Assembly (NCBI GenBank): GCA_947498785.1
Contig: CANMLS010000022.1
Span: 19,047-83,046, forward strand
DNA: 64,000 nucleotides
Source of the DNA: an uncultured Aquimarina sp.
Lineage (GTDB): Bacteria; Bacteroidota; Bacteroidia; Flavobacteriales; Flavobacteriaceae
Direction: 5' to 3'
The notes under the pieces: model-generated
What the model was told of the DNA's origin: nothing
The model's database searches: none
Seen by the model: the letters and a program-made list of their open reading frames with translations, nothing else
Translations under genes and position numbers: made by a program
Part shown: one piece after another, positions 10,654-19,856 of the stretch
Layout of the letters: each line of letters opens with the position of its first letter
Position numbering within the stretch: position 1 is the stretch's first letter

Positions 10654-11331
10654 TTAATATCTAATACGTTTTAAGAAATTGTTCTTATATGTTTTTCCGA
10701 TCGGTATTATTATATCCTGTATAAAAACCTGATTTCCCAAGACTTTTTCGATCTTATCCATATTGATAATGTAAGAGCGATGTATTCTAACAAAATTAGA
10801 ATTATGCAATTTTTCTTCCCAATTTCTAAGACTATCTAAAACCAAAATACTTTTATCTTTTGTAACTACTTCTACATAATCCACTTCTGATTTTAAAAAA
10901 ACAATATCATCAACATTCACTTTATAAATAGCTTTATCTGCGTAGATAAAGAGTTGTTTTGTATTCTCGTTATTCTCCTGTGCTTTTGTAACCTGCAACC
11001 TATTTACAGCTTTAAAAAACCGTTCATAAGAAAAAGGTTTTACCAGGTAATCAACAACTGCTTCTTCAAAAGCTTCAACTGCATAATCTGGATATGCGGT
11101 AGTGATAATGACTTTAGGTGGATTTGATAATGTTCTTAAAAAGGATAAACCATTCAATTCTGGAAGTTGAATATCCAAAAACAAAAAATCTGCTTCATCT
11201 AACTCTTGTGATGGCACATCCAATCCACTTTCATATATCCCCAAACAGTTCACAAAAGGAGTTTTATCAACATAATTTTGCAAAACCTCCTGCGCTCCAT
11301 GTTCGTCTTCTATAATTAAACAATGTATCAT
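10654..11331 (-). CDS. LytTR-family response regulator
   Basis: A 225-residue protein. The N-terminal receiver (about 1-115) has acidic pocket IIEDE, phospho-acceptor Asp53 in FLFLDIQLPELNG and Lys98 in YLVKPF. The C-terminal LytTR DNA-binding domain spans about 125-222, with FLKSEVDYVEV and FVRIHRSYIIN. Its start overlaps the end of the sensor kinase gene by four bases (ATGA), so the pair is translationally coupled. LytTR regulators bind direct-repeat sites, and the nearest candidate target is the TonB receptor at 12551-14878, in the same orientation upstream. That pairing is inference from position. Confidence 0.93.
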   Translation of the reverse strand: MIHCLIIEDEHGAQEVLQNYVDKTPFVNCLGIYESGLDVPSQELDEADFLFLDIQLPELNGLSFLRTLSNPPKVIITTAYPDYAVEAFEEAVVDYLVKPFSYERFFKAVNRLQVTKAQENNENTKQLFIYADKAIYKVNVDDIVFLKSEVDYVEVVTKDKSILVLDSLRNWEEKLHNSNFVRIHRSYIINMDKIEKVLGNQVFIQDIIIPIGKTYKNNFLKRIRY

Positions 11332-12356
11332 AATGAAATCGTAAGTATCACTCTAAATAAATTTTCTTCTTTTTTAATCTGTAATTGATGCCGCTCTGGA
11401 TATAACAGTTGTAATCTTTTTTGTGTGTTCTTTATTCCAATACCACTTTCTTGCCAATTGATTTCAATCTCTTGTTTTTCATTTTCATTATATGGATTCT
11501 CGCAATAAAAAGAAAACTGGTTACCTTTTAACACTGCCTTAATTTTTACAGGATGGTTTTTACCCTTCAAAATACTTGTATACTTAAATGCATTTTCTAC
11601 AAAAGGAATTAATAGTAATGGTGCAATTTCTTTTTTCGCATTATCGATCTTACTCAAAAAATTAACTTCTATCTTAGTAGATAATCGCTCTTCTTGCAAA
11701 CTAATATAGCCCTTTATATGATCAATTTCCTGATCAAGAGACACACTCTCTTTTTGTCCTTCGTGCAATACATATCTAAAACTATTTGAGAGTTTTAAAA
11801 TTAAATCAGGAGTTTTGTCATCTCCTTTTAATGCGTTTGAGTAAATATTATTAAGTGTATTAAACAAAAAATGTGGGTTTACTTGTGCTTTTAAAGCTTT
11901 AAGTTCTGCTTGTTGTTTTTCTTGCATTGTAGTATCTAACTCTAGTTGTTTTGCATATAATTTCTTTACAGAATGCAAAGCAAAAAAAACTAAGCTAAAA
12001 AATAAATATGTTACCAAGCTAGAAGTTATAGATCTCCAACGATGATGCTCATGTCCTTCTTCTGGATGAAAAAAGGTATCTGTATGATAATGAATCAAAG
12101 CATTACAAATAAAAAAAAACAACACCAAAAGAATAAATTTTCTCTTATTACTTAATGAAAAGAACCACAAATACATCATATATGTGGGAATCATATTGAA
12201 TAATAGTGCAACCAATTCATGCATAAAACTCATGGGGTACCCTCCTTCTCTCCCCATGTATTTTACATATGGAAAAAAAAGTACCATTCCCCAAAAGAAC
12301 AAATGCAATAAAGGCTCTGTCTTTTTCAGTTTTAGATACATAGTATTATTATTCAT
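11328..12356 (-). CDS. LytS/AlgZ-type sensor histidine kinase
   Basis: A 342-residue membrane kinase. Four hydrophobic segments (about 16-34, 46-68, 72-90, 110-130) are followed by a short coiled coil and a His_kinase domain (PF06580 type) with AQVNPHFLFNTLNNI, where His162 is the predicted phosphorylation site. The ATPase part carries LLLIPFVENAFKY (N-box) and GIGIKNTQKRL (G-box), both intact. It lacks an extracellular sensor domain, so it probably senses through the membrane part, as in LytS-type kinases. It is cotranscribed with the LytTR regulator whose start codon it overlaps. Confidence 0.93.
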   Translation of the reverse strand: MNNNTMYLKLKKTEPLLHLFFWGMVLFFPYVKYMGREGGYPMSFMHELVALLFNMIPTYMMYLWFFSLSNKRKFILLVLFFFICNALIHYHTDTFFHPEEGHEHHRWRSITSSLVTYLFFSLVFFALHSVKKLYAKQLELDTTMQEKQQAELKALKAQVNPHFLFNTLNNIYSNALKGDDKTPDLILKLSNSFRYVLHEGQKESVSLDQEIDHIKGYISLQEERLSTKIEVNFLSKIDNAKKEIAPLLLIPFVENAFKYTSILKGKNHPVKIKAVLKGNQFSFYCENPYNENEKQEIEINWQESGIGIKNTQKRLQLLYPERHQLQIKKEENLFRVILTISL

Positions 12357-12550
12357 ATAAGAGTACTAATTTATTGTTTTTATTGATGCCCTTGCCAGAA
12401 TAGTTTTTCTTTGGTCACAGTACCGCTTATTCTAAAAATCATATGCCCTCCTATAAGTGATAAAAAGTGTCTTCGTGTTCGAAAACAGCAATATCGTTAA
12501 TAGAAAAGAAAAGATTTGGGTCACGTACGTTTTGCCATTTTTCAAATTTT

Positions 12551-14878
12551 TTAATTATTAGAATCATTATGTCTATATTCTCTTTCTTTCCTACTTCTTT
12601 CTTTATTTTTATTTTTGAAAAGCGAATAATTAAGGCCAAAAAGAAATCCAAGAGTTTGCGATTGAAACTTCCATACGGTACGTTGATTAAACTCTGTTGT
12701 ATATGTATTTCTTTTCATCAAATTATTATCCAATATATCAATAACTCTAAGGTTAGCTGTCAGTTTATTTTTTAGAAATTTTGCTCTTAACGCCCAGTCT
12801 ACTCTATGTCTTGACTTAACAAAATTAAAAGTGTTTTGTCGTTTGGGGGTATGTCGATATGTGATATCTGTACTGATCTTTTTAGTAATTTTAAATGTAT
12901 TTTTTAATTGTAGATTTGATGAGTATAATTCATCCCATGTAACCAGATTATTATCATCTATTACGGTATAATAATAGTTACCAGTAAGGGCAGTGTCCCA
13001 AAATTTAGCAAATTTATATTTTATTGTGGTTTCGACACCAAAAGAATGATTTAGTCCTATATTTTGAAATGAGATTACCTGTACATCATTGTCCTCAATA
13101 TCATTTACCCAAAGGATTACATCTTTCCTATACCGATAAAATGTTGCCACAGACCAATTTATTTTTTCGCCATTATTTTGATAATTCAATTCAATATTAT
13201 CACTTGATTCTGGCTTTAATTCTGGATTACCATCAAACCTGAAGAAGGGATTTCCTAACTGAAAAGGGTTGATGTGATGTAAATTAGGGCGAGAGACTCG
13301 CTTACTATATCCTAAACCTATTGTATTATCTTCAGTAAACTTATAGGAAAGATGTATTGATGGAAAAAAGTTAGAAAAATCCAAATCTGTTGTTGATAAA
13401 TTCAACGTGTTTTGAGATGTTGAAGAAAAATCTTCATATCTCAACCCTACTTGCCAGTCTAATTTTGGAGTACTAAATTTTGCAAGTCCATAAACACCTA
13501 ACAATTCTTCCTCATAATCAAATGTATTTAGTGTTCCAGTAGTGTTATTTGCTCTAAAAAACTGTTGGTTTTTTGTATTACTTTTATTCCAGGAACCTCC
13601 CATTTCTATTTGAAGTTTTTCTGAAATCGGTAAAACGTGGTCCAATGAGATTGCATGGATTATATTATCCTCTTCTATAATTTGATCAAACAAAAAAATA
13701 GTATCTTCAAAATCAAAAGCAGGATACCCATTATTATTATCATTAAGATTATAATCAACCTCTAGAAAATGTCCTTCTTTACTAAACCTTCTTCGATAAT
13801 TAGCATTAAAAACCGAAGTAAAATGCAAATGTTCTGAGTTACGCGTATACACAAAATCATCACGATCGGTAACATTAAAATATTGAGAATTATTATAAAA
13901 ACTGTGATAATCATCAGTATAATCAAAACCTATCGAGAACTCATTATATTCATCTATAAAAAAATCCAATCCTACTGTTCCTTTTCTAACAAGGCCGTTA
14001 AAATCATGAGGTGTAAAAATGCTTTGGGTATTACCATTCATAAAAGTTCGATCGATAGTTTGCTTATTATCCATTTCTCGTCCAGATTGTGAAGCATTAA
14101 ATCTTAGATTTACAAAAGATAGATTATAGTTACCATCAATTCCGTAGCTATAACGTTTTGTTCCTACAGAACTGTTGAGATTAAGATTTAATCCCGTATT
14201 CAAACTTCTCTTTAGAATTACATTGATTACACCAGACAGCCCATCTGCTTGATATTTTACTGATGGAGAAGTGATAATTTCTACACTTTTAATAGTAGAT
14301 GACGGAATTTGTTCTAATAGTTCTACAGCATCCAAAGAAGATGGTTTCCCATTGACTAATAACCTCACATTATCACTTCCTCGTAAAGATATACTACCTG
14401 TTCCCAGGTCTGTTTGGATATCAACTATTTGATCAAAGGCTTCGAGTGCCGTGGTTCCTGATTGTTGTATATCTGCTCCAATATCAATAATCTTCCTATC
14501 AATTTTGAGCTGTGTAGTTGTTCGCCCAGCCTCTACCACTACCTCCTCGAGATTGCTCACTGTTGATTTTAATCCAATTAAGATATTAGTATAGTCTTCA
14601 ATTTCAGAAAGCTGTTTCGCAAAGTTTTCATAACCGATAAAACTAATTTCAAAATATGTAAATGGCTTATTCGTTTTTAATTGAAACTGTCCTCTATCAT
14701 TTGTCGAAACCCCATCTACTAATTCATTTTTATCAGTATACGCTGCAATTGTTGCAAAAGGAATTACTTCTTGAGTTACCATATCTATTACTGTACCTCT
14801 AAAAATCTTGATCTCTTGACTGGTCGCAATTAACGATCCAATGAAGAAAAAAAACATAAAAATTATTGTTCGTATCAT
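12551..14878 (-). CDS. TonB-dependent receptor, OMP_b-brl_3 type
   Basis: A 775-residue outer-membrane protein. Signal peptide (FFFFIGSLIATSQ, about 1-20), carboxypeptidase-regulatory-like domain (about 25-105; FRGTVIDMVTQEVIPFATI), plug-like domain (about 115-215; SISLRGSDNVRLLVNGKPS), then a long barrel with FSIGFDYTDDYH and LGYSKRVSRPNLHHINPFQ motifs typical of the OMP_b-brl_3 (outer membrane protein beta-barrel) family. It ends in a basic, asparagine-rich tail rather than the usual terminal aromatic residue. Substrate is unknown. It lies upstream of and codirectional with the LytS/LytT pair, 194 bases away, and is divergent from the PqqU-like receptor. A 14-bp palindrome sits just ahead of its start. 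Confidence 0.88.
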   Translation of the reverse strand: MIRTIIFMFFFFIGSLIATSQEIKIFRGTVIDMVTQEVIPFATIAAYTDKNELVDGVSTNDRGQFQLKTNKPFTYFEISFIGYENFAKQLSEIEDYTNILIGLKSTVSNLEEVVVEAGRTTTQLKIDRKIIDIGADIQQSGTTALEAFDQIVDIQTDLGTGSISLRGSDNVRLLVNGKPSSLDAVELLEQIPSSTIKSVEIITSPSVKYQADGLSGVINVILKRSLNTGLNLNLNSSVGTKRYSYGIDGNYNLSFVNLRFNASQSGREMDNKQTIDRTFMNGNTQSIFTPHDFNGLVRKGTVGLDFFIDEYNEFSIGFDYTDDYHSFYNNSQYFNVTDRDDFVYTRNSEHLHFTSVFNANYRRRFSKEGHFLEVDYNLNDNNNGYPAFDFEDTIFLFDQIIEEDNIIHAISLDHVLPISEKLQIEMGGSWNKSNTKNQQFFRANNTTGTLNTFDYEEELLGVYGLAKFSTPKLDWQVGLRYEDFSSTSQNTLNLSTTDLDFSNFFPSIHLSYKFTEDNTIGLGYSKRVSRPNLHHINPFQLGNPFFRFDGNPELKPESSDNIELNYQNNGEKINWSVATFYRYRKDVILWVNDIEDNDVQVISFQNIGLNHSFGVETTIKYKFAKFWDTALTGNYYYTVIDDNNLVTWDELYSSNLQLKNTFKITKKISTDITYRHTPKRQNTFNFVKSRHRVDWALRAKFLKNKLTANLRVIDILDNNLMKRNTYTTEFNQRTVWKFQSQTLGFLFGLNYSLFKNKNKERSRKEREYRHNDSNN

Positions 14879-14888
14879 TTTTTTTGAA

Positions 14889-14902
14889 TTTGATATATCA
14901 AA
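14889..14902. promoter_or_regulatory. Perfect 14-bp palindrome upstream of the TonB receptor
   Basis: TTTGATATATCAAA is its own reverse complement. It lies 11 bases ahead of the start codon at 14878, in the divergent gap 14879-15072. It could be an operator in the leader. AT-rich DNA produces such palindromes by chance, so support is weak. Confidence 0.25.
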
Positions 14903-15072
14903 AGTGATACTCTTATGCTTTCTAAGAAATTTTAATCTGTGAACGTCCTTTCTTTCTCTGTTAACGATATAACTCTTAAATTTTAAAAAGGTATTTAGTA
15001 AAATTCATTAACACAATCATGTTTTTTAAAAGCATTTATCTTTAGTTTACGATATTTGAACAAAAACAAATC

Positions 15073-17373
15073 TTGAAAAGAATATTTTTATTGCTAATAC
15101 TTGTTTGTAGTTTTTCTGCTTACTCGCAACTCAATGTTACCGGAACCGTAATTGATAGTTCAAATAACCTGCCCATAGAAAATGCTAAGGTTCTTGACGT
15201 CGGAAGTAATATCAGTATTTTAACTGATGTGAACGGAAAATTTTCTATAAAAGCTTTAGGTAAAATCGAATTTTCTAAAGAAGGGTATGCTGGAGTTTAC
15301 ATACTGATCAACAAAGACAATTATAGTAAAGATAAACATATAGAGATAACATTATCCCCCATTACAGAATTAACACAGGTATTAATTGAAGACTATTTTC
15401 GTCCGCAACCACATAAATATGCAACAGATGCTGTTTCTACTATCACTGCAAATGATATTAACCGAGGAAATCCGATAGAATCACACCCTGTTCTAAATCG
15501 TGTGGCGGGTGTTTTTATGCAAAACGGAACGCTAAACACCAATCGTATCACAATTAGAGGAATTGGTGCCCGAAATTTATTTGGTACTGCAAATATTAGA
15601 GCTTACTTTGGAGATATCCCTTTAACCGATGGAAATGGAGAATCCTCAATAGAAGATTTAGAACTCGGAACTGTATCTCAAATTGAAATTCATAAAGGGC
15701 CTTCATCTAGTAGCTTTGGTGTTGGGTTGGGTGGAGCTCTACTATTTAAACCCGAATATGCAGAAGAAAACACGACACAAGGTCAATTAACTACATCATT
15801 TGGGAGCTATGGACTAAGACGAATTCTTGCTAGAGCTTCTACATCTGCGAAGAATTCAAATATTATTGTACTCTATAGTAATAACCATACTGATGGTTAT
15901 CGAGAGAATAATGAATATGATCGAAATACAATAACGCTTGCCTCTGATTTTGATTTAGGAGAAAAAGATAGCTTTTCTATATTAGGAAGCTATGTCGATC
16001 TCAAAGCAGGCATTCCTAGTTCCTTAAATCAGGAAGATTTTGATAATAATCCAAGGCAAGCTGCTTTTACATGGGGAAGAGCTCAAGGTTTTGAAGACAT
16101 AAATTATGGAGTTTTAGGCCTAACTTGGAAACATCGTTTCAATGAAAAAATAGCCAATAACACCAGTTTATTTACTTCTTTTAGAAATAATGATGAACCC
16201 AGACCATTTAACATCCTTAAAGAAAATACAAATAGCTTTGGTATTAGAAGTAGAATTTTAGGCACGCATCTCATCGCTAAAAAGAAACTGAATTGGACTA
16301 TAGGCGGAGAATTATTTTTTGAAAGTTATACTGGTAAGACTTTTCAAAATCTTTATGAAGATTTCCCCATCGGAACAGGTAGTGTACAAGGCGAACAACT
16401 TTCTGATCTTGATGAAAAACGATATTATTACAACCTGTTTGGCGAAGCTAATTATGAGATTAATAAAAAACTTAGATTTAATGCCGGGGTACATCTTAAT
16501 CAAACCTCTTTTGATATTGAAGATCAATTTTTATCAGATGAAGAAGATAATTCTGGAGAATTTGATTTCGACCCTATACTATCCCCAAAAATTGGTATAA
16601 ACTATAATCTAAACTACAACTTTACTTTTTACGGTACTATTGCTCATGGCTTCTCCACCCCTACCTCATCAGAAACATTATTGCCCAATGGTATTTTTAA
16701 TCCAAATATAAAGCCTGAAATAGGTTGGAATTATGAAATCGGAACACGTTACAAACTGCTTAATGACAGATTATACGGCTCCTTATCTTTCTATACGCTT
16801 AGAGCCAGAGATTTGTTAGTCTCCAGAAGAACCATAGATGATAATTTCTTTGCAATTAATGCAGGTAAAACCACTCATAATGGTGCCGAATTAGAATTAA
16901 ATTTCACTATTGTCAGATTAAATCATAGTGAAAAAGCTCTAAATTTCTTTTTCAACACATCTATTTATGATCATAAATTTGAGGATTTCATTGATCTTGA
17001 TAGTAATTTTTCTGGTAATGATCTTACTGGTGTTCCTTCAGAAGTTACCAATTCTGGAATCGAGTTTATTGTTAAAAAAGGGTTTTATGGTAATCTTAAT
17101 TTTCAAACTGTTGGCAAAATTCCTGCTAATGACGCCAATACTACATTTAGTAAAAACTATGAATTATTACATGGTAAAATAGGATTTAAAAATAGTATTA
17201 GTAATCACTTCAATTATGATCTGTTTTTAGGTGTAAATAATATTTTAGACACCGACTATGCATCTCAATTACAGATTAACGCAAGAGGTTTTGGAGGTAA
17301 CGCTCCAAGGTATTTTTACCCAGGCTTACCTTTTAATATCTATGGAGGGATTAACATGAATTATAGATTATAA
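15073..17373 (+). CDS. TonB-dependent receptor, PqqU (YncD)-like
   Basis: A 766-residue protein read from TTG 15073, directly followed by a signal peptide (LKRIFLLLILVCSFSAYSQ). Carboxypeptidase-like domain about 22-95; plug about 105-235 with ITIRGIGARNLFGT and IHKGPSSSSFGVGLGGALLF; barrel to the C-terminus. From memory, the plug and first strands resemble E. coli PqqU/YncD: NRGFGARSAFG-like plug motif, an SFGSYG strand, an HTDGYRENNEYD segment and a FDNNPRQ segment. PqqU imports the cofactor PQQ. The next two genes encode a PQQ-type dehydrogenase and a cytochrome c, which fits. A related iron-chelate role (FecA/FhuE-like) is the main alternative. Confidence 0.85.
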   Translation: MKRIFLLLILVCSFSAYSQLNVTGTVIDSSNNLPIENAKVLDVGSNISILTDVNGKFSIKALGKIEFSKEGYAGVYILINKDNYSKDKHIEITLSPITELTQVLIEDYFRPQPHKYATDAVSTITANDINRGNPIESHPVLNRVAGVFMQNGTLNTNRITIRGIGARNLFGTANIRAYFGDIPLTDGNGESSIEDLELGTVSQIEIHKGPSSSSFGVGLGGALLFKPEYAEENTTQGQLTTSFGSYGLRRILARASTSAKNSNIIVLYSNNHTDGYRENNEYDRNTITLASDFDLGEKDSFSILGSYVDLKAGIPSSLNQEDFDNNPRQAAFTWGRAQGFEDINYGVLGLTWKHRFNEKIANNTSLFTSFRNNDEPRPFNILKENTNSFGIRSRILGTHLIAKKKLNWTIGGELFFESYTGKTFQNLYEDFPIGTGSVQGEQLSDLDEKRYYYNLFGEANYEINKKLRFNAGVHLNQTSFDIEDQFLSDEEDNSGEFDFDPILSPKIGINYNLNYNFTFYGTIAHGFSTPTSSETLLPNGIFNPNIKPEIGWNYEIGTRYKLLNDRLYGSLSFYTLRARDLLVSRRTIDDNFFAINAGKTTHNGAELELNFTIVRLNHSEKALNFFFNTSIYDHKFEDFIDLDSNFSGNDLTGVPSEVTNSGIEFIVKKGFYGNLNFQTVGKIPANDANTTFSKNYELLHGKIGFKNSISNHFNYDLFLGVNNILDTDYASQLQINARGFGGNAPRYFYPGLPFNIYGGINMNYRL

Positions 17374-17413
17374 CAATATTTCTTTGTATTTTTCTAAAGT
17401 AAACATCTCATTT

Positions 17414-18535
17414 ATGAAAAATTTTGTTCTCCTATTCGCCTTTATTTTTCTTACCACTTTCTCGTGTGCCCAAGAAAAAGAAAATGATATTACTTTAGAA
17501 GAAGATCCTAAGAATTACACTACAGAAATAGTAGTTCCCGATTTGTTAATTCCTTGGGGAATGGTCTGGCTACCTGATGGCAGTATGTTAATTACAGAAA
17601 AAAGTGGAGAGCTTATCCTCTTTAAAAATGGTGTTAAAACCTCAATTGCTAATGTCCCAGAAGTTTATAACCGCAATCAAGGAGGGCTATTAGACATCGA
17701 ACTGCATCCCAAATACAAAGATAACGGCTGGTTGTACATAACATATTCTTCTAAAGAAGGCCCTGAAAAAGGAGGAAATACAGCTCTTATAAGAGCCAAA
17801 CTTGAAAACAATGAGTTAATTAATATAGAAAAATTATATAAAGGAACTCCAAATACCACCCGCGGACACCATTTTGGATCTCGAATAGAATTTGATAATG
17901 ATGGATACTTATACTTTTGTATTGGAGATCGAGGAAATAGAGATGTAAACCCTCAAGATATTACTAAAGATGGTGGAAAAATATACCGCCTTAATGATGA
18001 TGGAAGCATTCCAAAAGACAACCCTTTTGTAAACAAAGACGGCGCAAAAAAAGCGATTTTCTCTTACGGACACCGCAATCCACAAGGAATGGCAATCCAT
18101 CCTGATGGTACAATTTGGGTTCATGAACATGGTCCAAGGGGTGGTGATGAAATTAATCCCATTAAAAAAGGAGTAAACTATGGTTGGCCAGTAATTACTT
18201 ATGGTATCAATTATAGTGGTACATCAATAACAGATATCACCAAAAAGGAAGGGATGAAACAACCTTTATATTATTGGGTACCGTCTATTGCTCCTAGTGG
18301 TATGGATTTTATTACCAGTGACAAATATCCTGATTGGAAAAACGACCTTCTAGTAGGTTCTTTAAAATTTCAATATTTAGAATTGCTAGAATTAAGCAAC
18401 AACAAAGTTATAGGACGAAAAAAACTATTAGATGGTATGGGGCGTGTTCGTAATGTAAGACAAGGTCCTGATGGGTTTATCTATGTTGCTATCGAAAATA
18501 AAGGTATTGTAAAAATAATTCCCTCCCTAAAATAG
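17414..18535 (+). CDS. PQQ-dependent sugar dehydrogenase (soluble GDH/YliI family) lipoprotein
   Basis: A 373-residue six-bladed propeller of the GSDH family (PF07995), which oxidises aldoses with pyrroloquinoline quinone. ATG 17414 was chosen because it begins a lipoprotein signal ending TTFSC (Cys about 18); a TTG at 17384 would add ten residues. Visible family motifs: LLIPWGMVWLPDGSMLITE, RNQGGLLDIELHPKY, GHHFGSRIEFDNDGYLYF with the catalytic-region His, HRNPQGMAIHPDG, EHGPRGGDEIN and WVPSIAPSGM. It lies 40 bases after the PqqU-like receptor and 9 bases before the cytochrome c gene, suggesting one operon. The enzyme would sit in the envelope and pass electrons to the cytochrome. The exact substrate is unknown. 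Confidence 0.93.
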   Translation: MKNFVLLFAFIFLTTFSCAQEKENDITLEEDPKNYTTEIVVPDLLIPWGMVWLPDGSMLITEKSGELILFKNGVKTSIANVPEVYNRNQGGLLDIELHPKYKDNGWLYITYSSKEGPEKGGNTALIRAKLENNELINIEKLYKGTPNTTRGHHFGSRIEFDNDGYLYFCIGDRGNRDVNPQDITKDGGKIYRLNDDGSIPKDNPFVNKDGAKKAIFSYGHRNPQGMAIHPDGTIWVHEHGPRGGDEINPIKKGVNYGWPVITYGINYSGTSITDITKKEGMKQPLYYWVPSIAPSGMDFITSDKYPDWKNDLLVGSLKFQYLELLELSNNKVIGRKKLLDGMGRVRNVRQGPDGFIYVAIENKGIVKIIPSLK

Positions 18536-18544
18536 AAATATAAA

Positions 18545-19009
18545 ATGAAGAAGCGTTTAAAACAACTTGTGATCCTTGAAATTTTAATATTAGTTATAAG
18601 TGTATCTATTCTTGCTCAAAAAGGAAATACTGATTACACACACATTTCAAATACAGAATTAGAAATTCAAGATGCAAAACTTTCAAAAAGTATTGCCCGC
18701 GGAAGAGATATATATGCTGATTTTTGTATGCAATGTCACCTTCCTGATGGAAAAGGAACTCCAAAAGTATTTCCTCCTCTAGCAGGATCTGATTGGTTGG
18801 TTAATAAACGTAAAGAAAGTATTCACTCTATAAAGTATGGACTAAATGGCCCTATAGAAGTTAACGGAATATCTTACAATAGTGCAATGAGCTCATTAGG
18901 ACTTGAAGATGAAGAAATTGCAGATGTTATGAACTATATCATGAACACTTGGGGAAATACACAGAAAAAAATGGTAACAACCGAAGAAGTTAATAAGGTC
19001 AAAAAGTAA
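18545..19009 (+). CDS. Secreted class-I cytochrome c
   Basis: A 154-residue periplasmic protein with an N-terminal signal (about 1-25, ending ISILAQ) and one haem-attachment motif CMQCH (Cys61, Cys64, His65). A likely axial Met115 lies in YNSAMSSLGL, followed by the cytochrome-c C-terminal helix EEIADVMNYIMNTWG. The FPPLAGSDWL segment is typical of cytochromes that serve quinoprotein dehydrogenases. It starts 9 bases after the PQQ dehydrogenase, so it is probably the electron acceptor of that enzyme. Confidence 0.93.
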   Translation: MKKRLKQLVILEILILVISVSILAQKGNTDYTHISNTELEIQDAKLSKSIARGRDIYADFCMQCHLPDGKGTPKVFPPLAGSDWLVNKRKESIHSIKYGLNGPIEVNGISYNSAMSSLGLEDEEIADVMNYIMNTWGNTQKKMVTTEEVNKVKK

Positions 19010-19100
19010 AAAATCATCGTTAAAACGGTGGCTTTCTATGAGTATATATACCTCAAAAGCGCTAGATTTTTCGTTTTCTTTGGAGTTGCGATACTAATCA

Positions 19101-19787
19101 TTGAATTATTTTGATGAATTCTTATTAAATGAAAATGAAAAAGATTTATCAGAGAATATTATTTTTAGCGATGATGATACGGTATTAGTAACTATGGCCA
19201 GTGTATATAATGGATTCCAAAATGATTTACAAGGTGATTCTTGTTTACCTCATAAGTTTAATGTTAAAGATATTTTTAAGATGGCTAAAACATTAAAGTT
19301 GTTAAAATAGGACCAACCTTTATAAGGACATTGGTAGATTCTATAACGCACTTGATAATTTACAACCAGCAATTATTGAAGCTGGAGAAACTATAATATT
19401 GATCGTTGGGGTAGAACTCAATTTTTTGGCTATCAAGGTCATATTTATAAAAATTATGACGAGGCACTTCTCAGTTTGACAGAAGCTTTTCATACATTAG
19501 GAAGTGATGGTAAAGCCATAGAAAACGTAATGAGAATTAGAAATCGTTCCTGAGGAGTTACTGCTCCTACTCCAACAGGCAGTACGATAGATATTATCCT
19601 TGAAGAGTACAAGCACGAGCTGAGAGGAGAATTTTCTTTATGACTAGTGATTAGAAGATCTGGTAAAGCAACTAGATATATCCATTAAAGATATGATCAA
19701 ACCACACCTGCTGGTTATGAGTTGGTTCCTTTACTTAATTCTAAGCTAAGTATAAATCCGAACTTACTCACACAGAATAAGGAATAA
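19101..19787 (+). pseudogene. Decayed SusD/RagB gene
   Basis: The gap 19010-19856 holds remnants of a susD gene. The first frame (about 19080-19310) reads like a SusD N-terminus (FSDDDTVLVTMASVYNGFQ) and ends early. A second frame from about 19306 gives NLYKDIGRFYNALDNLQ. The first frame then resumes at about 19395 with IDRWGRTQFFG, KNYDEALLSLTEAFHTLG, AIENVMRIRNRS, ILEEYKHELRGEFSL and YELVPLLNSKLSINPNLLTQ, which follows the SusD C-terminal consensus. That stretch is broken by TGA at 19551, TGA at 19641 and TAA at 19686 and ends at TAA 19785. About half of a normal susD is missing, with at least two frameshifts. No susC remains beside it. It precedes an intact FG-GAP/ASPIC gene, a frequent susCD neighbour. 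Confidence 0.8.
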
Positions 19788-19856
19788 TTATAATTTAAAG
19801 AGTCTTAGATATTGTTTATTTGGGCCTGTTTTTATAATTTTCTAAAAAATTAAAAA

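Noticed and set aside
12357..12550. Coding frames on both strands around the LytS-receptor gap (about 12451-12775)
   Set aside because: They overlap the receptor C-terminus in other frames, have biased composition and no recognisable start or domain.
19010..19060. Hairpin CATCGT/ACGGTG after the cytochrome c gene
   Set aside because: Six pairs with one wobble and no clear T run; not enough for a terminator call.
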